Below, piece by piece: positions 1 to 6,436 of a DNA stretch of 6,478 nt. The stretch lies in the NCBI GenBank assembly GCA_015494035.1, contig WGBZ01000241.1:1-6478 (forward strand), in the 5' to 3' direction. The first letter of the stretch is position 1; each line of letters opens with the position of its first letter. Below the pieces are notes generated by a model, which did no database searches, had not been told where the DNA came from, and worked only from the letters and a program-made list of their open reading frames with translations. This stretch comes from Lysobacterales bacterium. Lineage in GTDB: Bacteria > Pseudomonadota > Gammaproteobacteria > Xanthomonadales > Marinicellaceae. Both the position numbers and the translations under genes were made by a program.

Positions 1-1
1 C

Positions 2-814
2 TACGAGTCCGTCCTGGAAGAAATCGAATCCATCCGCGCCGTGCTGGAAAAACTCGAATTCCAGAAAATGTTTTCCGGCAAAATGGACGCCAACAATGCC
101 TTTATTGACATTCAGGCCGGCTCCGGCGGTACCGAAGCCCAGGATTGGGCCGAAATCCTCTTGCGCATGTACCTGCGCTGGGCCGAAAGCAAGGGCTGGA
201 AAACCGAGATCATCGAACTATCCCCGGGTGAGGTGGCCGGCATCAAATCCGCCACCATCAAGGTCGATGGTGATTATGCCTATGGCTGGCTGCGCACGGA
301 AACCGGTGTGCACCGGCTGGTGCGCAAATCGCCGTTTGATTCCGGTAATCGCCGCCACACCAGTTTTGCGGCGGTGTTCGTTTCGCCGGAAATTGATGAC
401 GACATTGATATCGACATTAACCCGGCTGACTTGCGCATTGACGTTTACCGCGCTTCCGGAGCCGGTGGCCAGCACGTGAACACCACCGAATCCGCCGTGC
501 GCATCACGCACCTGCCCACCAATACCGTGGTTCAGTGCCAGAACGACCGCTCCCAGCACAAGAACCGCGCCACCGCCATGAAGCAGCTCAAAGCCAAATT
601 GTATGAGCTGGAAATGGCCAAGCGCATGGCCGATTCCCAGGCCACCGAAGACACCAAATCGGACATTGGCTGGGGCAGCCAGATTCGTTCCTACGTGCTT
701 GATCAGTCGCGCATCAAGGATTTGCGTACCGGCGTGGAAATCAGCAACACCCAGTCAGTGCTGGACGGCAACCTGGATAAATTTGTTGAAGCCTCCCTCA
801 AGCAGGGACTTTAA
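2..814 (+). CDS. prfB: Peptide chain release factor 2 (RF2), 5'-truncated by the window edge
   Basis: RF2 recognises UGA and UAA stop codons in the ribosomal A site and triggers hydrolysis of peptidyl-tRNA in the cytoplasm. The frame is open from base 2 and gives 270 residues ending in TAA. E. coli RF2 has about 365, so about 95 N-terminal residues are missing, including the part of the gene where many bacteria carry the programmed +1 frameshift at an in-frame UGA. That site therefore cannot be judged. Visible hallmarks are the SPF stop-codon discriminator (bases 329-337, in VRKSPFDSG) and the catalytic GGQ (bases 464-472, in SGAGGQHVN). The C-terminal ribosome-binding region ends in EASLKQGL. 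The protein aligns with E. coli RF2 to its last residue. The lysS start lies 35 bases downstream with no convincing terminator between, so co-transcription is likely. The internal ATG/GTG codons near base 41 are not the true start. Confidence 0.97.
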   Translation, partial: YESVLEEIESIRAVLEKLEFQKMFSGKMDANNAFIDIQAGSGGTEAQDWAEILLRMYLRWAESKGWKTEIIELSPGEVAGIKSATIKVDGDYAYGWLRTETGVHRLVRKSPFDSGNRRHTSFAAVFVSPEIDDDIDIDINPADLRIDVYRASGAGGQHVNTTESAVRITHLPTNTVVQCQNDRSQHKNRATAMKQLKAKLYELEMAKRMADSQATEDTKSDIGWGSQIRSYVLDQSRIKDLRTGVEISNTQSVLDGNLDKFVEASLKQGL

Positions 815-849
815 TCCCTCACCCACCCTATTTGCACACGAGCATCCAC

Positions 850-2370
850 ATGAGCCAAGAACCCACCACCCAAACTGCCATTATTGACGAGAACCGCCTG
901 ATTGCCGAGCGTCGGCAAAAGCTGCAGAAAATTCGTGATGATAAGGGCATCGCTTTCCCCAATGATTTTCGCCGCGATGCGTTTGCCGCCGAGCTGCACG
1001 AAAAATACGATGCCCTGAGCAAGGAAGAGCTGGAAGCGCAGGCGGTGCGGGTGAAGGTGGCCGGTCGCATGATGAGCAAGCGCGTGATGGGAAAAGCCAG
1101 CTTTGCCGTTATCAAGGACGCCACAGGCAGCCTGCAACTGTTTGTTCAGCGCGATGCCTTGCCCGAAGGGCTGTATGCTGAATTCAAGGGCTGGGACATT
1201 GGTGACATTGTGGCAGCAAGCGGCACCCTGTTTAAGACCAAAACCGGCGAGTTGTCGGTGCGCGTGGACGAACTGCGGCTGATCAGCAAGTCCTTGCGGC
1301 CATTGCCGGAAAAGTTTCACGGCCTGCAGGACATGGAAACCCGCTATCGCCAGCGTTATCTGGACCTGATCGTCAACGACGATTCGCGTCGGGTGTTTCA
1401 GACCCGTTCCCGCGTCATCCGGCGAATTCGTGATTTCATGGAGCGGCCAGGGCGGGACTTTCTGGAAGTGGAAACGCCCATGATGCACCTGATTCCCGGC
1501 GGCGCGGCGGCCAAGCCCTTTGTGACTCACCACAATGCGTTGGATATTGATCTGTATCTGCGCATTGCGCCGGAGCTTTTTCTCAAGCGGCTGGTGGTGG
1601 GTGGCTTTGAGCGCGTGTACGAGATCAACCGCAATTTTCGCAATGAAGGGGTATCCACCCGGCATAACCCGGAATTCACCATGATGGAGTTCTACCAGGC
1701 TTTTGCCGATTACAACGACCTCATGGACCTGACTGAAGCACTGTTCCGGGAACTGGCCGAAGTGGCCACCGGTGGCACGCGTATTACCTATCAGGGCCAT
1801 GAAATTGATTTTGGCCAGCCCTTTGCGCGCAAGACCATGCGCCAGCTGGTGGTGGAAAACAACCCGGAGCTGAGCCTGGAAGACTGCGACAACGAGGAAA
1901 AGCTCAGGGCCTGTGCCAAAGCCAAAGGCATCCATGTGGAAGACAGTTGGGGCAAGGGCAAGATCCTTACCGAACTGTTTGAAGCCACCGCCGAGCCGAC
2001 CCTGATTCAGCCAACATTTGTTACCGAATACCCCACGGAAGTCTCACCCCTGTCACGCCGTAATGACCAGAACCCCGACTACACCGACCGATTCGAACTG
2101 TTTATTGCCGGTTATGAAATCGCCAATGGCTTTTCGGAACTGAATGACCCCGAAGATCAGGCCCAGCGGTTTCTGGAGCAGGTCAGGAACAAGGATGCCG
2201 GCGATGACGAAGCCATGCATTTTGACGCCGATTATGTCCGTGCGCTGGAATATGGCATGCCGCCCACCGCAGGTGAAGGCATCGGTATTGACCGTTTGGT
2301 GATGCTGTTCACAGATTCGCCCAGCATTCGTGATGTGCTCCTGTTCCCATACATGAAACCCGAGTCCTGA
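850..2370 (+). CDS. lysS: Lysyl-tRNA synthetase, class II
   Basis: This enzyme charges tRNA-Lys with lysine using ATP in the cytoplasm. The product has 506 residues against 505 in E. coli LysS and aligns along its whole length. An N-terminal OB-fold anticodon-binding domain lies at about residues 60-155 ([28 protein letters not shown]). The class II catalytic core follows: motif 1 near 204-225 (FLEVETPMM, then [10 protein letters not shown]), motif 2 near 253-281 ([15 protein letters not shown], then [11 protein letters not shown]) and motif 3 at 477-500 ([11 protein letters not shown], ending RDVLLFP). I chose ATG 850 over an in-frame TTG at 832 because it matches the usual MS-start. The ribosome-binding site is weak (GAG at 840-842, 7 bases upstream). 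Just before motif 1 the segment ERPGRDFL is two residues longer than the VNRGFM I recall in E. coli. The gene follows prfB, as in E. coli, and precedes a PilZ gene. Confidence 0.97.
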   Translation: MSQEPTTQTAIIDENRLIAERRQKLQKIRDDKGIAFPNDFRRDAFAAELHEKYDALSKEELEAQAVRVKVAGRMMSKRVMGKASFAVIKDATGSLQLFVQRDALPEGLYAEFKGWDIGDIVAASGTLFKTKTGELSVRVDELRLISKSLRPLPEKFHGLQDMETRYRQRYLDLIVNDDSRRVFQTRSRVIRRIRDFMERPGRDFLEVETPMMHLIPGGAAAKPFVTHHNALDIDLYLRIAPELFLKRLVVGGFERVYEINRNFRNEGVSTRHNPEFTMMEFYQAFADYNDLMDLTEALFRELAEVATGGTRITYQGHEIDFGQPFARKTMRQLVVENNPELSLEDCDNEEKLRACAKAKGIHVEDSWGKGKILTELFEATAEPTLIQPTFVTEYPTEVSPLSRRNDQNPDYTDRFELFIAGYEIANGFSELNDPEDQAQRFLEQVRNKDAGDDEAMHFDADYVRALEYGMPPTAGEGIGIDRLVMLFTDSPSIRDVLLFPYMKPES

Positions 2371-2387
2371 TGGGGTAAACTCACGCC

Positions 2388-2435
2388 ATGACCCGGATTT
2401 TCTCTGACTGGCACCAGGTGGTTTTGTTTCCATGA
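2388..2435 (+). CDS. Possible 15-codon leader ORF coupled to the PilZ gene
   Basis: A short frame starts at ATG 2388, shortly after the lysS stop, and encodes MTRIFSDWHQVVLFP. Its TGA stop (2433-2435) overlaps the ATG of the PilZ gene (2432-2434) as ATGA, the usual geometry of translational coupling by termination and re-initiation. The only purine-rich stretch ahead of it is GGGG at 2372-2375, 12 bases from the ATG, which is far for a ribosome-binding site. The peptide resembles nothing I know. It may be a real coupling leader or simply a chance frame in a 61-base gap, because the PilZ gene has its own plausible site (AGGTGG). Confidence 0.3.
   Translation: MTRIFSDWHQVVLFP
2416..2421 (+). 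promoter_or_regulatory. Ribosome-binding site of the PilZ gene
   Basis: AGGTGG lies 10 bases before ATG 2432 and is the only Shine-Dalgarno-like sequence ahead of it. It supports 2432 as the PilZ start, and it also falls inside the 15-codon frame that ends on this start. Confidence 0.45.
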
Positions 2436-2770
2436 GTCAAAAACGCACCATACGCTACGCGCGCAAGCCACTGAATGTGGCCTGTTTGCTGCTGGAAGGC
2501 GGCAATGCCTGGGTGTTTGATGTGATAAACATTTCGGCCACGGGCATCAAGTTGCGTTGCCAGGAAGAGGAATTTGCCCAAAACGCCACCGTCGGTCGGC
2601 AGTGCAACCTGGAAGTCATCATCAGCGATGATTTTCTTTTGCACGTCAAGGCCGAAGTGGTGCGCGTGGACGGCGAGGAAATGGCCCTGCGTTTTATTCG
2701 CATCCCCGAAGAACAGCAGGTACCGCTGTGGAAAATCCTGGGCGAACACGTTGACAAACTTGACACCTGA
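2432..2770 (+). CDS. Small single-domain PilZ protein
   Basis: The product has 112 residues, no signal peptide and no membrane segment, so it is probably cytoplasmic. It looks like a stand-alone PilZ domain, the fold that in many bacteria binds cyclic di-GMP and relays it to motility, pilus or polysaccharide machinery. Evidence is an arginine-rich N-terminus (KRTIRYARK, residues 4-12) leading into a beta strand, then the [DN]xSxxG-type motif NISATG at 33-38, then strands including LLHVKAEVVRV (69-79) and the closing MALRFIRI (84-91). The N-terminal arginine motif is not the textbook RxxxR. R5, R8 and R11 are spaced by three, and the position expected to hold the first arginine (7) is isoleucine. 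Ligand binding is therefore uncertain. It follows lysS by 61 bases and probably rides on the prfB-lysS transcript. The specific partner is unknown. Confidence 0.8.
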   Translation: MSQKRTIRYARKPLNVACLLLEGGNAWVFDVINISATGIKLRCQEEEFAQNATVGRQCNLEVIISDDFLLHVKAEVVRVDGEEMALRFIRIPEEQQVPLWKILGEHVDKLDT

Positions 2771-2788
2771 ACCACCCCGGCCACTGGC

Positions 2789-2805
2789 GCTGGCCATCGG
2801 CCAGC
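2789..2805 (+). other. GC-rich hairpin after the PilZ gene
   Basis: GCTGGCC and GGCCAGC form a perfect 7-bp stem around an ATC loop, 18 bases past the PilZ stop. No T-run follows directly; the nearest, at 2840-2844, is about 35 bases away. It is not a standard intrinsic terminator. It might stabilise or attenuate the end of the prfB-lysS-PilZ transcript. Confidence 0.3.
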
Positions 2806-2848
2806 CGTCCTGAATTACCATGCCTGATTCCCTGCCTGATTTTTACTG

Positions 2849-2852
2849 CTAA
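2849..2852. repeat. Left target-site duplication of copy 1 (CTAA)
   Basis: CTAA directly abuts the left inverted repeat and recurs directly after the right one. It is a direct and not an inverted match, as expected for a duplicated target. Confidence 0.7.
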
Positions 2853-3012
2853 GGAGCCTCTGATTGAATCTGATGCGAGCAAATTGTAGTGAAAAATTGT
2901 TCAGTTCAAGGCGCAAGCCGCACGCAATAGCCAGCTATTGTGTAGGGTTGCAACGCAGAAATGGACGAGTTTACGCCGCAAGATGCCGTGTCACGATTCA
3001 ATCAGAGGCTCC
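2853..3012 (+). mobile_element. 160-bp MITE-like element, copy 1
   Basis: This non-coding element fills most of the gap between the PilZ gene and the exporter gene. Its ends are perfect 18-bp inverted repeats, GGAGCCTCTGATTGAATC at 2853-2870 and its reverse complement at 2995-3012. They are flanked by the 4-base direct repeat CTAA (2849-2852 and 3013-3016), which reads as a target-site duplication. The 7-bp inverted repeat CAATAGC/GCTATTG (2925-2931/2934-2940) sits at the exact midpoint, so the whole element is a loose palindrome. A diverged copy in the opposite orientation lies at 6250-6410. Short length, terminal repeats, duplication and a second copy fit a miniature inverted-repeat transposable element. 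The four-base CTAA fits the YTAR target preference known for the IS5 group, so I infer mobilisation by an IS5-like transposase; none is visible here. Intact repeats suggest copy 1 is the younger insertion. Confidence 0.85.
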
Positions 3013-3016
3013 CTAA
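3013..3016. repeat. Right target-site duplication of copy 1 (CTAA)
   Basis: This is the partner of the CTAA at 2849-2852. Removing the element and one CTAA would restore a site reading ACTGCTAAGCCCC, which places the insertion just before the exporter start codon at 3022. Confidence 0.7.
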
Positions 3017-3021
3017 GCCCC

Positions 3022-3672
3022 ATGTCAGTCGCTGAACTGTTGTCCTTTGCCCTGGCCAGTTTCCTGCTGGCGTTGACGCCGGGGCCGGATGTGTTGCTGG
3101 TGTTGGCCACGGCGGCAGCCAGGGGTTGGCATCGTGGCCTGGCCCTGACCCTCGGCCTGGCTTCCGGGGTTATCGTCCACACCGCACTGGTGGCTTTTGG
3201 GCTGGCGGCCATTCTGGCACGTGAGACTCGAGCCATGCAGGGCCTGAAATTTTTTGGAGCCATTTACCTGTTGTGGCTGGCCTGGCAAAGCTGGCGCCAT
3301 CGGAATGATCACTTAAACGATCACCTGAACGAAACAGACGCTGAAGTGACGTTGCCGGTGCGCGATGATTCACCCGTGCGCTGGTATGCGCGCGGCGTGG
3401 TGATGAACCTTTCCAACCCCAAGGTGTTGTTGTTTTTCCTGGCCTTTTTGCCCGAATTCGCTCACCCCGGTACGCCCGGTTTTGCCTATAGGGTGATGGG
3501 CCTGGGGCTGATCTTTATGCTACTGACGGTGCTGGTGTTTGGTGCGGTGGCTTTTCTGGCGGCTGCCGGTGCGGCGCGGTTTGTGAAAAATCCACGCTTT
3601 CAGAGCCGCATGAATGCCGTAGCCACGGCCGTGTTCGTTCTTATTGCCGGGTGGTTGCTTTTTTTCGCCTGA
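3022..3672 (+). CDS. LysE/RhtB-family amino-acid exporter
   Basis: The product is a 216-residue, strongly hydrophobic inner-membrane protein of the LysE/RhtB superfamily, whose members export amino acids such as lysine, threonine, homoserine or leucine, or related compounds, using the proton gradient. Support comes from the length (family about 200-215), about six membrane segments, the N-terminal signature TPGPDVLLV (residues 19-27), the segment RGWHRGLALTLGLASG (34-49) and the second-half signature NPKVLLFFLAFLPEF (132-146). The substrate cannot be told. The loop after the third segment carries an in-frame 12-bp tandem repeat giving DHLNDHLN (96-103). I chose ATG 3022 because the frame upstream runs back into the mobile element and would add 28 residues of element sequence (from 2938), or 13 from an ATG at 2983. 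The ribosome-binding site is poor: AGAGG at 3004-3008, inside the element's terminal repeat, is 13 bases away. The gene converges with the channel gene, 33 bases apart. Confidence 0.9.
   Translation: MSVAELLSFALASFLLALTPGPDVLLVLATAAARGWHRGLALTLGLASGVIVHTALVAFGLAAILARETRAMQGLKFFGAIYLLWLAWQSWRHRNDHLNDHLNETDAEVTLPVRDDSPVRWYARGVVMNLSNPKVLLFFLAFLPEFAHPGTPGFAYRVMGLGLIFMLLTVLVFGAVAFLAAAGAARFVKNPRFQSRMNAVATAVFVLIAGWLLFFA
3307..3330 (+). repeat. In-frame 12-bp tandem duplication in the exporter gene
   Basis: GATCACTTAAAC (3307-3318) is followed directly by GATCACCTGAAC (3319-3330), matching at 10 of 12 bases and encoding DHLN twice. The differences are at a third and a first codon position and leave leucine unchanged. 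It lies in the variable hydrophilic loop and should be tolerated. Confidence 0.6.
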
Positions 3673-3686
3673 AGTCTTCAGCGGAG

Positions 3687-3704
3687 CCGGCAGTGTGATG
3701 CCGG
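3687..3704. terminator. Hairpin between the convergent exporter and channel genes
   Basis: CCGGCA (3687-3692) pairs with TGCCGG (3699-3704) around a six-base loop, in the 33 bases between the two stop codons. It could serve both converging transcripts. Neither strand shows a T-run after the stem, so it is not a canonical intrinsic terminator. A second short inverted repeat, CTGAAG-T-CTTCAG (3669-3681), overlaps the exporter stop. Confidence 0.35.
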
Positions 3705-3705
3705 G

Positions 3706-6222
3706 TTAATGTCCCTTTTGGCCGGGTTCCGAGCGTGAATCCGGTGCAGCGTCCTGACCCGCTTCTTTCGCTTTCGCGGGCTTGTCCTCGCTGTGTTTTG
3801 GCGTGTCCAACTGGGTGCTTGATTCACCTGACTGGCTGGTGTCCGGTTTTTCCGCATTGGCCGCTGGTGCTTGCAGGGTTCTTTCATCTGCAATCGGCGG
3901 CTTATCGCGGGTGACGTGCGTGAGTTTATTGACCACCTGATCGTCCACACTGCGAAAATGCAGGTCGCGTTGCGGGTAGGGGATTTCAATACCGGCTTCA
4001 GTCAGTGCCTCGTGCAGGGCGTAGTAATAGTCACTGCGGGTGGCGGTGGGGCGCAAGGCGGCCGGGAACATGATCCAGACCCGCAGTTCAAAATCGAGGC
4101 TGTTTTCACCAAAGCCGATAAACACCACGTTGGGTTGATGCAGCGGGTCGATCACGGTGTGGCGCACGTTGCGGGCCACTTCCAGGCCAATTTTCTTGAC
4201 CAGTTTCGGGTCACTGTCATAGGAAACGCCAAAAGGCACCTGCAGGCGCAGGTAATAATCGTCGTAAGTGAGTGAAGTAACGCGGTTGGAAATCAGCTCC
4301 GAGTTGGGCACAATCAGGTCTTCGCCGGCATTGGTTCGCACCACTGTGTAGCGCATGGCCAGCTTTTTAACCTTGCCGCGGGTGCCGTCCTGAAGCTTGA
4401 TTACATCGCCCACGGTCAAGGTGCGGTCGATGAGCAGAATCATGCCACTCATGAAGTTGTTGGCGATGGTTTGCAGACCAAAACCGATACCGACACCAAG
4501 TGCGCCCAAAACAATCACCAGCTGGTTCAGGTTGAAGCCGGCCCAGGTTAGTGATGTCAACAGGACAATCAGGCCGCCGGCGTAATAGACCAGCGTGGCA
4601 ATGGAATAGGCCGCGCCTTCGGAAACGTTGAATTTGCGCGTGAGAATGTGCACCAGGCGCGCGCGTAGAAAGCGCAGAAACCAGATGCCCAGTGTGATAT
4701 AAAAAATAATCTTGAACAGCACCGCCAGCGTGAATGCTGTGCCGCCGAAAGACCAAATGGGGTAATAAAGCACGTTCTTGATGCTTTCCCACTGGCTTTT
4801 GAAGTGCACTTCCAGCCACTGCCTGGCCCGTTGCAGCACGTCCAGCTGGGACTTGAGCACATTGGCGATGCGGTTGATCTTGCTGAGAATCCGCTTGCCC
4901 AGGGTGGCGTTATTCTGCAAAGCCTCGGAAAGCTTGCCCAGCACCGGTTCGGTGGCCTTGATTTCCTTGCGTAAACTGCTCAGCAGGCGCCGCGTGGCGC
5001 GGTCATTGACCTCGATGTCGGCGGTATTTTGCAGGCTGGCGGCCAGTTCCAGCTGATCCTGTTCCAGTGATTGCACCAGCTGCTTGTTGGCTTCGATTTT
5101 CTTGACCAGGGATTTGGTGCGTTCGCTCCAGTCCTTGAGCACTTCCTTGAGGCGGTTGGGCAACAGGGATTTTTGCAAATAGGCCTGTAACCAGTCGAGG
5201 GTGAACTGCGTGTTGGTGAGTTGCAGCTGGCTGGCGAACTCCTTCTGGGCCAGCAGATATTTTTCATACTGGGCTTTCTTGAGTCTCGTCAATTGCAGCG
5301 TCTTGTCCAGGTTCAGGGTGCGAATGGCCGCCGGGTCTTTGGTTTGGGCCAGCTTCAGCTCAATGTTATCCATGGCCTGCTCGGCCTTGAGTATCTGTTT
5401 GTTAATGGAGCGGTTTTTCTTTTCGTTGGCGGCTTTTAATTCCTGCAAGGCTTTTTCTTGTTCGGCCAGTTTGTCCTTGAGCTGTTGCAGTTCTTCCTGA
5501 CTGACTTTCAGGTCCTTGATCAGCAGAGGCAGTTTGGTCTGGTATTCGGTTTTCTTGTCATTGAGTTGTTGCAACAGGTTTTGCAGGCGCTTTTGCTTGA
5601 GCTTGAGAATGGCGTATTCGGTCTGGTAATTGTAGATTTGCGCCAGTTTCTCGATGGCATCCGGGCTTTTGGAGTCTTTGTTGCGCGCCTGGGTGTATTC
5701 GCTGATGAGTGTGCCAAGCTGGGTTTTCAGATTATCCAGGCGTTTCTGAATGTCCGCCTGCTCGGCTTCGGCCTGGGCAATGGCCTGATCCAGTTCGGTC
5801 AGGTAGGCATTGACCTGTTCGATGTCGTTCAGCTCGACGGGTGGTTCGATTTTTGGCTCTACCGGGGGTGAGGAGGCCTTTTGTTCCAGTTCCGAAAGTA
5901 GTCTCAGGTGGCGAAAATGCAGGTTGTTGAGGTTGTCCAGGGCCGATTTGATGGCATTGACGTGCTGGTTCTCGGCATCGGTTAGTGGCGTTTCAGGGGT
6001 ATTGACCGGCAATTGGTACTGCAGGGTTTCTGTCAGCTCCTTGAGCAATTTTTCGCGTTCTTCCACCAGCGCACGAACGGTGCCCGGGTCATCGTCGTAG
6101 AGGGCTGGAACGGTGGCCTCGGTGACCACTGGCAAGGCCAGGTTGGCCGGGGTATCCTGAGCCAGCGCTTGCCAGGTCAACAGGCACAGAAACAGTAGCA
6201 ATGGCAAGCGGGCTTTGGTCAT
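3706..6222 (-). CDS. Large MscS-family mechanosensitive channel with periplasmic coiled coil
   Basis: The product has 838 residues and is predicted to be a tension-gated inner-membrane channel that relieves osmotic stress. A signal peptide covers residues 1-21 (MTKARLPLLLFLCLL, then AxA-type ALA before Q22). Residues about 45-480 are charged, glutamine- and leucine-rich heptad-like sequence, split by a proline-rich linker (119-129), and are probably a periplasmic coiled coil. Three membrane segments follow, near 494-518, 537-558 and 566-597. The last holds the pore-lining glycine/alanine pattern VLGALGVGIGFGLQTIANNF. The MscS beta domain follows (DRTLTVGDVIKLQDGTRG; DLIVPNSELISN) and a C-terminal alpha/beta domain runs to about 760. 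The last 75 residues are a hydrophilic, low-complexity tail. MscK and YjeP of E. coli are longer and have about eleven membrane segments; this protein lacks the extra helices between coil and pore. ATG 6222 opens directly on the signal peptide. Frames running further upstream (to 6399) enter the mobile element. Confidence 0.92.
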   Translation of the reverse strand: MTKARLPLLLFLCLLTWQALAQDTPANLALPVVTEATVPALYDDDPGTVRALVEEREKLLKELTETLQYQLPVNTPETPLTDAENQHVNAIKSALDNLNNLHFRHLRLLSELEQKASSPPVEPKIEPPVELNDIEQVNAYLTELDQAIAQAEAEQADIQKRLDNLKTQLGTLISEYTQARNKDSKSPDAIEKLAQIYNYQTEYAILKLKQKRLQNLLQQLNDKKTEYQTKLPLLIKDLKVSQEELQQLKDKLAEQEKALQELKAANEKKNRSINKQILKAEQAMDNIELKLAQTKDPAAIRTLNLDKTLQLTRLKKAQYEKYLLAQKEFASQLQLTNTQFTLDWLQAYLQKSLLPNRLKEVLKDWSERTKSLVKKIEANKQLVQSLEQDQLELAASLQNTADIEVNDRATRRLLSSLRKEIKATEPVLGKLSEALQNNATLGKRILSKINRIANVLKSQLDVLQRARQWLEVHFKSQWESIKNVLYYPIWSFGGTAFTLAVLFKIIFYITLGIWFLRFLRARLVHILTRKFNVSEGAAYSIATLVYYAGGLIVLLTSLTWAGFNLNQLVIVLGALGVGIGFGLQTIANNFMSGMILLIDRTLTVGDVIKLQDGTRGKVKKLAMRYTVVRTNAGEDLIVPNSELISNRVTSLTYDDYYLRLQVPFGVSYDSDPKLVKKIGLEVARNVRHTVIDPLHQPNVVFIGFGENSLDFELRVWIMFPAALRPTATRSDYYYALHEALTEAGIEIPYPQRDLHFRSVDDQVVNKLTHVTRDKPPIADERTLQAPAANAEKPDTSQSGESSTQLDTPKHSEDKPAKAKEAGQDAAPDSRSEPGQKGH

Positions 6223-6228
6223 GCGGCT

Positions 6229-6237
6229 ATTGTAGCA
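6229..6237 (-). promoter_or_regulatory. Candidate extended -10 promoter of the channel gene
   Basis: On the - strand the bases read TGCTACAAT, which fits the extended -10 pattern TGnTATAAT with one mismatch. There is no recognisable -35; that region is the terminal repeat of mobile-element copy 2. The box ends six bases before ATG 6222, so initiation from it would give an almost leaderless message. This agrees with the lack of a ribosome-binding site there, but a chance match in a 27-base stretch is possible. Confidence 0.3.
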
Positions 6238-6249
6238 GGTCGGACTTAA

Positions 6250-6410
6250 GGAAACTCTGATCGAATCGTGACACGGCATCTTGTGGCGTAAAATCGTCCA
6301 TTTCAGTGTTGCAAACCTTCGCAATAGTCTGGCTATTACGTGCGGTTTGCGCCTTGAACTGAACAATTTTCCACACCAATCTGCTCGCGCCAGATTCAAT
6401 CAGTGCTTCC
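6250..6410 (-). mobile_element. 161-bp MITE-like element, copy 2 (inverted, diverged)
   Basis: Read on the - strand, this matches the element at 2853-3012 end to end. By manual alignment there are about 22 differences including one single-base indel, so about 86% identity. Its ends are GGAAACTCTGATCGAATC (6250-6267) and GATTCAATCAGTGCTTCC (6393-6410), inverted repeats agreeing at 15 of 18 positions. The central stem is kept in altered form (AATAG-CCAGA-CTATT on the - strand). The flanks are TTAA (6246-6249) and CTGA (6411-6414), so no exact duplication remains, although TTAA fits a YTAR-type target. Worn ends and the lost duplication suggest an older insertion than copy 1. The element ends 27 bases before the channel start codon and covers the place where a -35 box would lie. 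Confidence 0.85.
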
Positions 6411-6414
6411 CTGA

Positions 6415-6436
6415 GGAAACTCTGATCGAATCGTGA
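6415..6436 (+). repeat. Third copy of the element terminus
   Basis: These 22 bases, beginning GGAAACTCTGATCGAATC, are identical and in the same orientation to 6250-6271. They start four bases (CTGA) after the end of copy 2. From 6437 the similarity stops and unrelated sequence continues to the window edge. This is either a truncated element or the terminus of a different, possibly larger, element sharing these ends. An ATG at 6448 opens a frame (MPEMSDNCVE) that stays open to the edge, but ten codons prove nothing. Confidence 0.75.

Noticed and set aside
804..819. AGGGA/TCCCT inverted repeat around the prfB stop
   Set aside because: The stem is only five base pairs, the loop contains the stop codon and no T-run follows. 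It is too weak to call a terminator.
811..1935. A 374-codon open frame on the - strand
   Set aside because: It lies antisense to nearly all of lysS, which matches its family end to end. The translation looks like a composition-driven shadow with no recognisable domain.
2820..2852. Ten-codon frame MPDSLPDFYC ending exactly at the element boundary, with TGCCTGATT repeated at 2821 and 2833
   Set aside because: Its stop is in the duplicated CTAA and would exist without the element. There is no ribosome-binding site, and ten codons are expected by chance.
2948..2976. TTGCAA-17-TTACGC, conserved in both element copies, as an outward promoter
   Set aside because: The -35-like half is fair, but the -10-like half matches the consensus at only one position.
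2938..3021. Upstream extension of the exporter protein into the mobile element
   Set aside because: The added residues come from element sequence and do not resemble a LysE-family N-terminus, which begins normally at 3022. It is kept only as a hypothesis in the findings.
3871..4275. Open frames on the + strand inside the channel gene (also 5458-5871)
   Set aside because: They are antisense to the MscS gene. Their glutamine/leucine/phenylalanine-rich translations mirror its coiled-coil codons.
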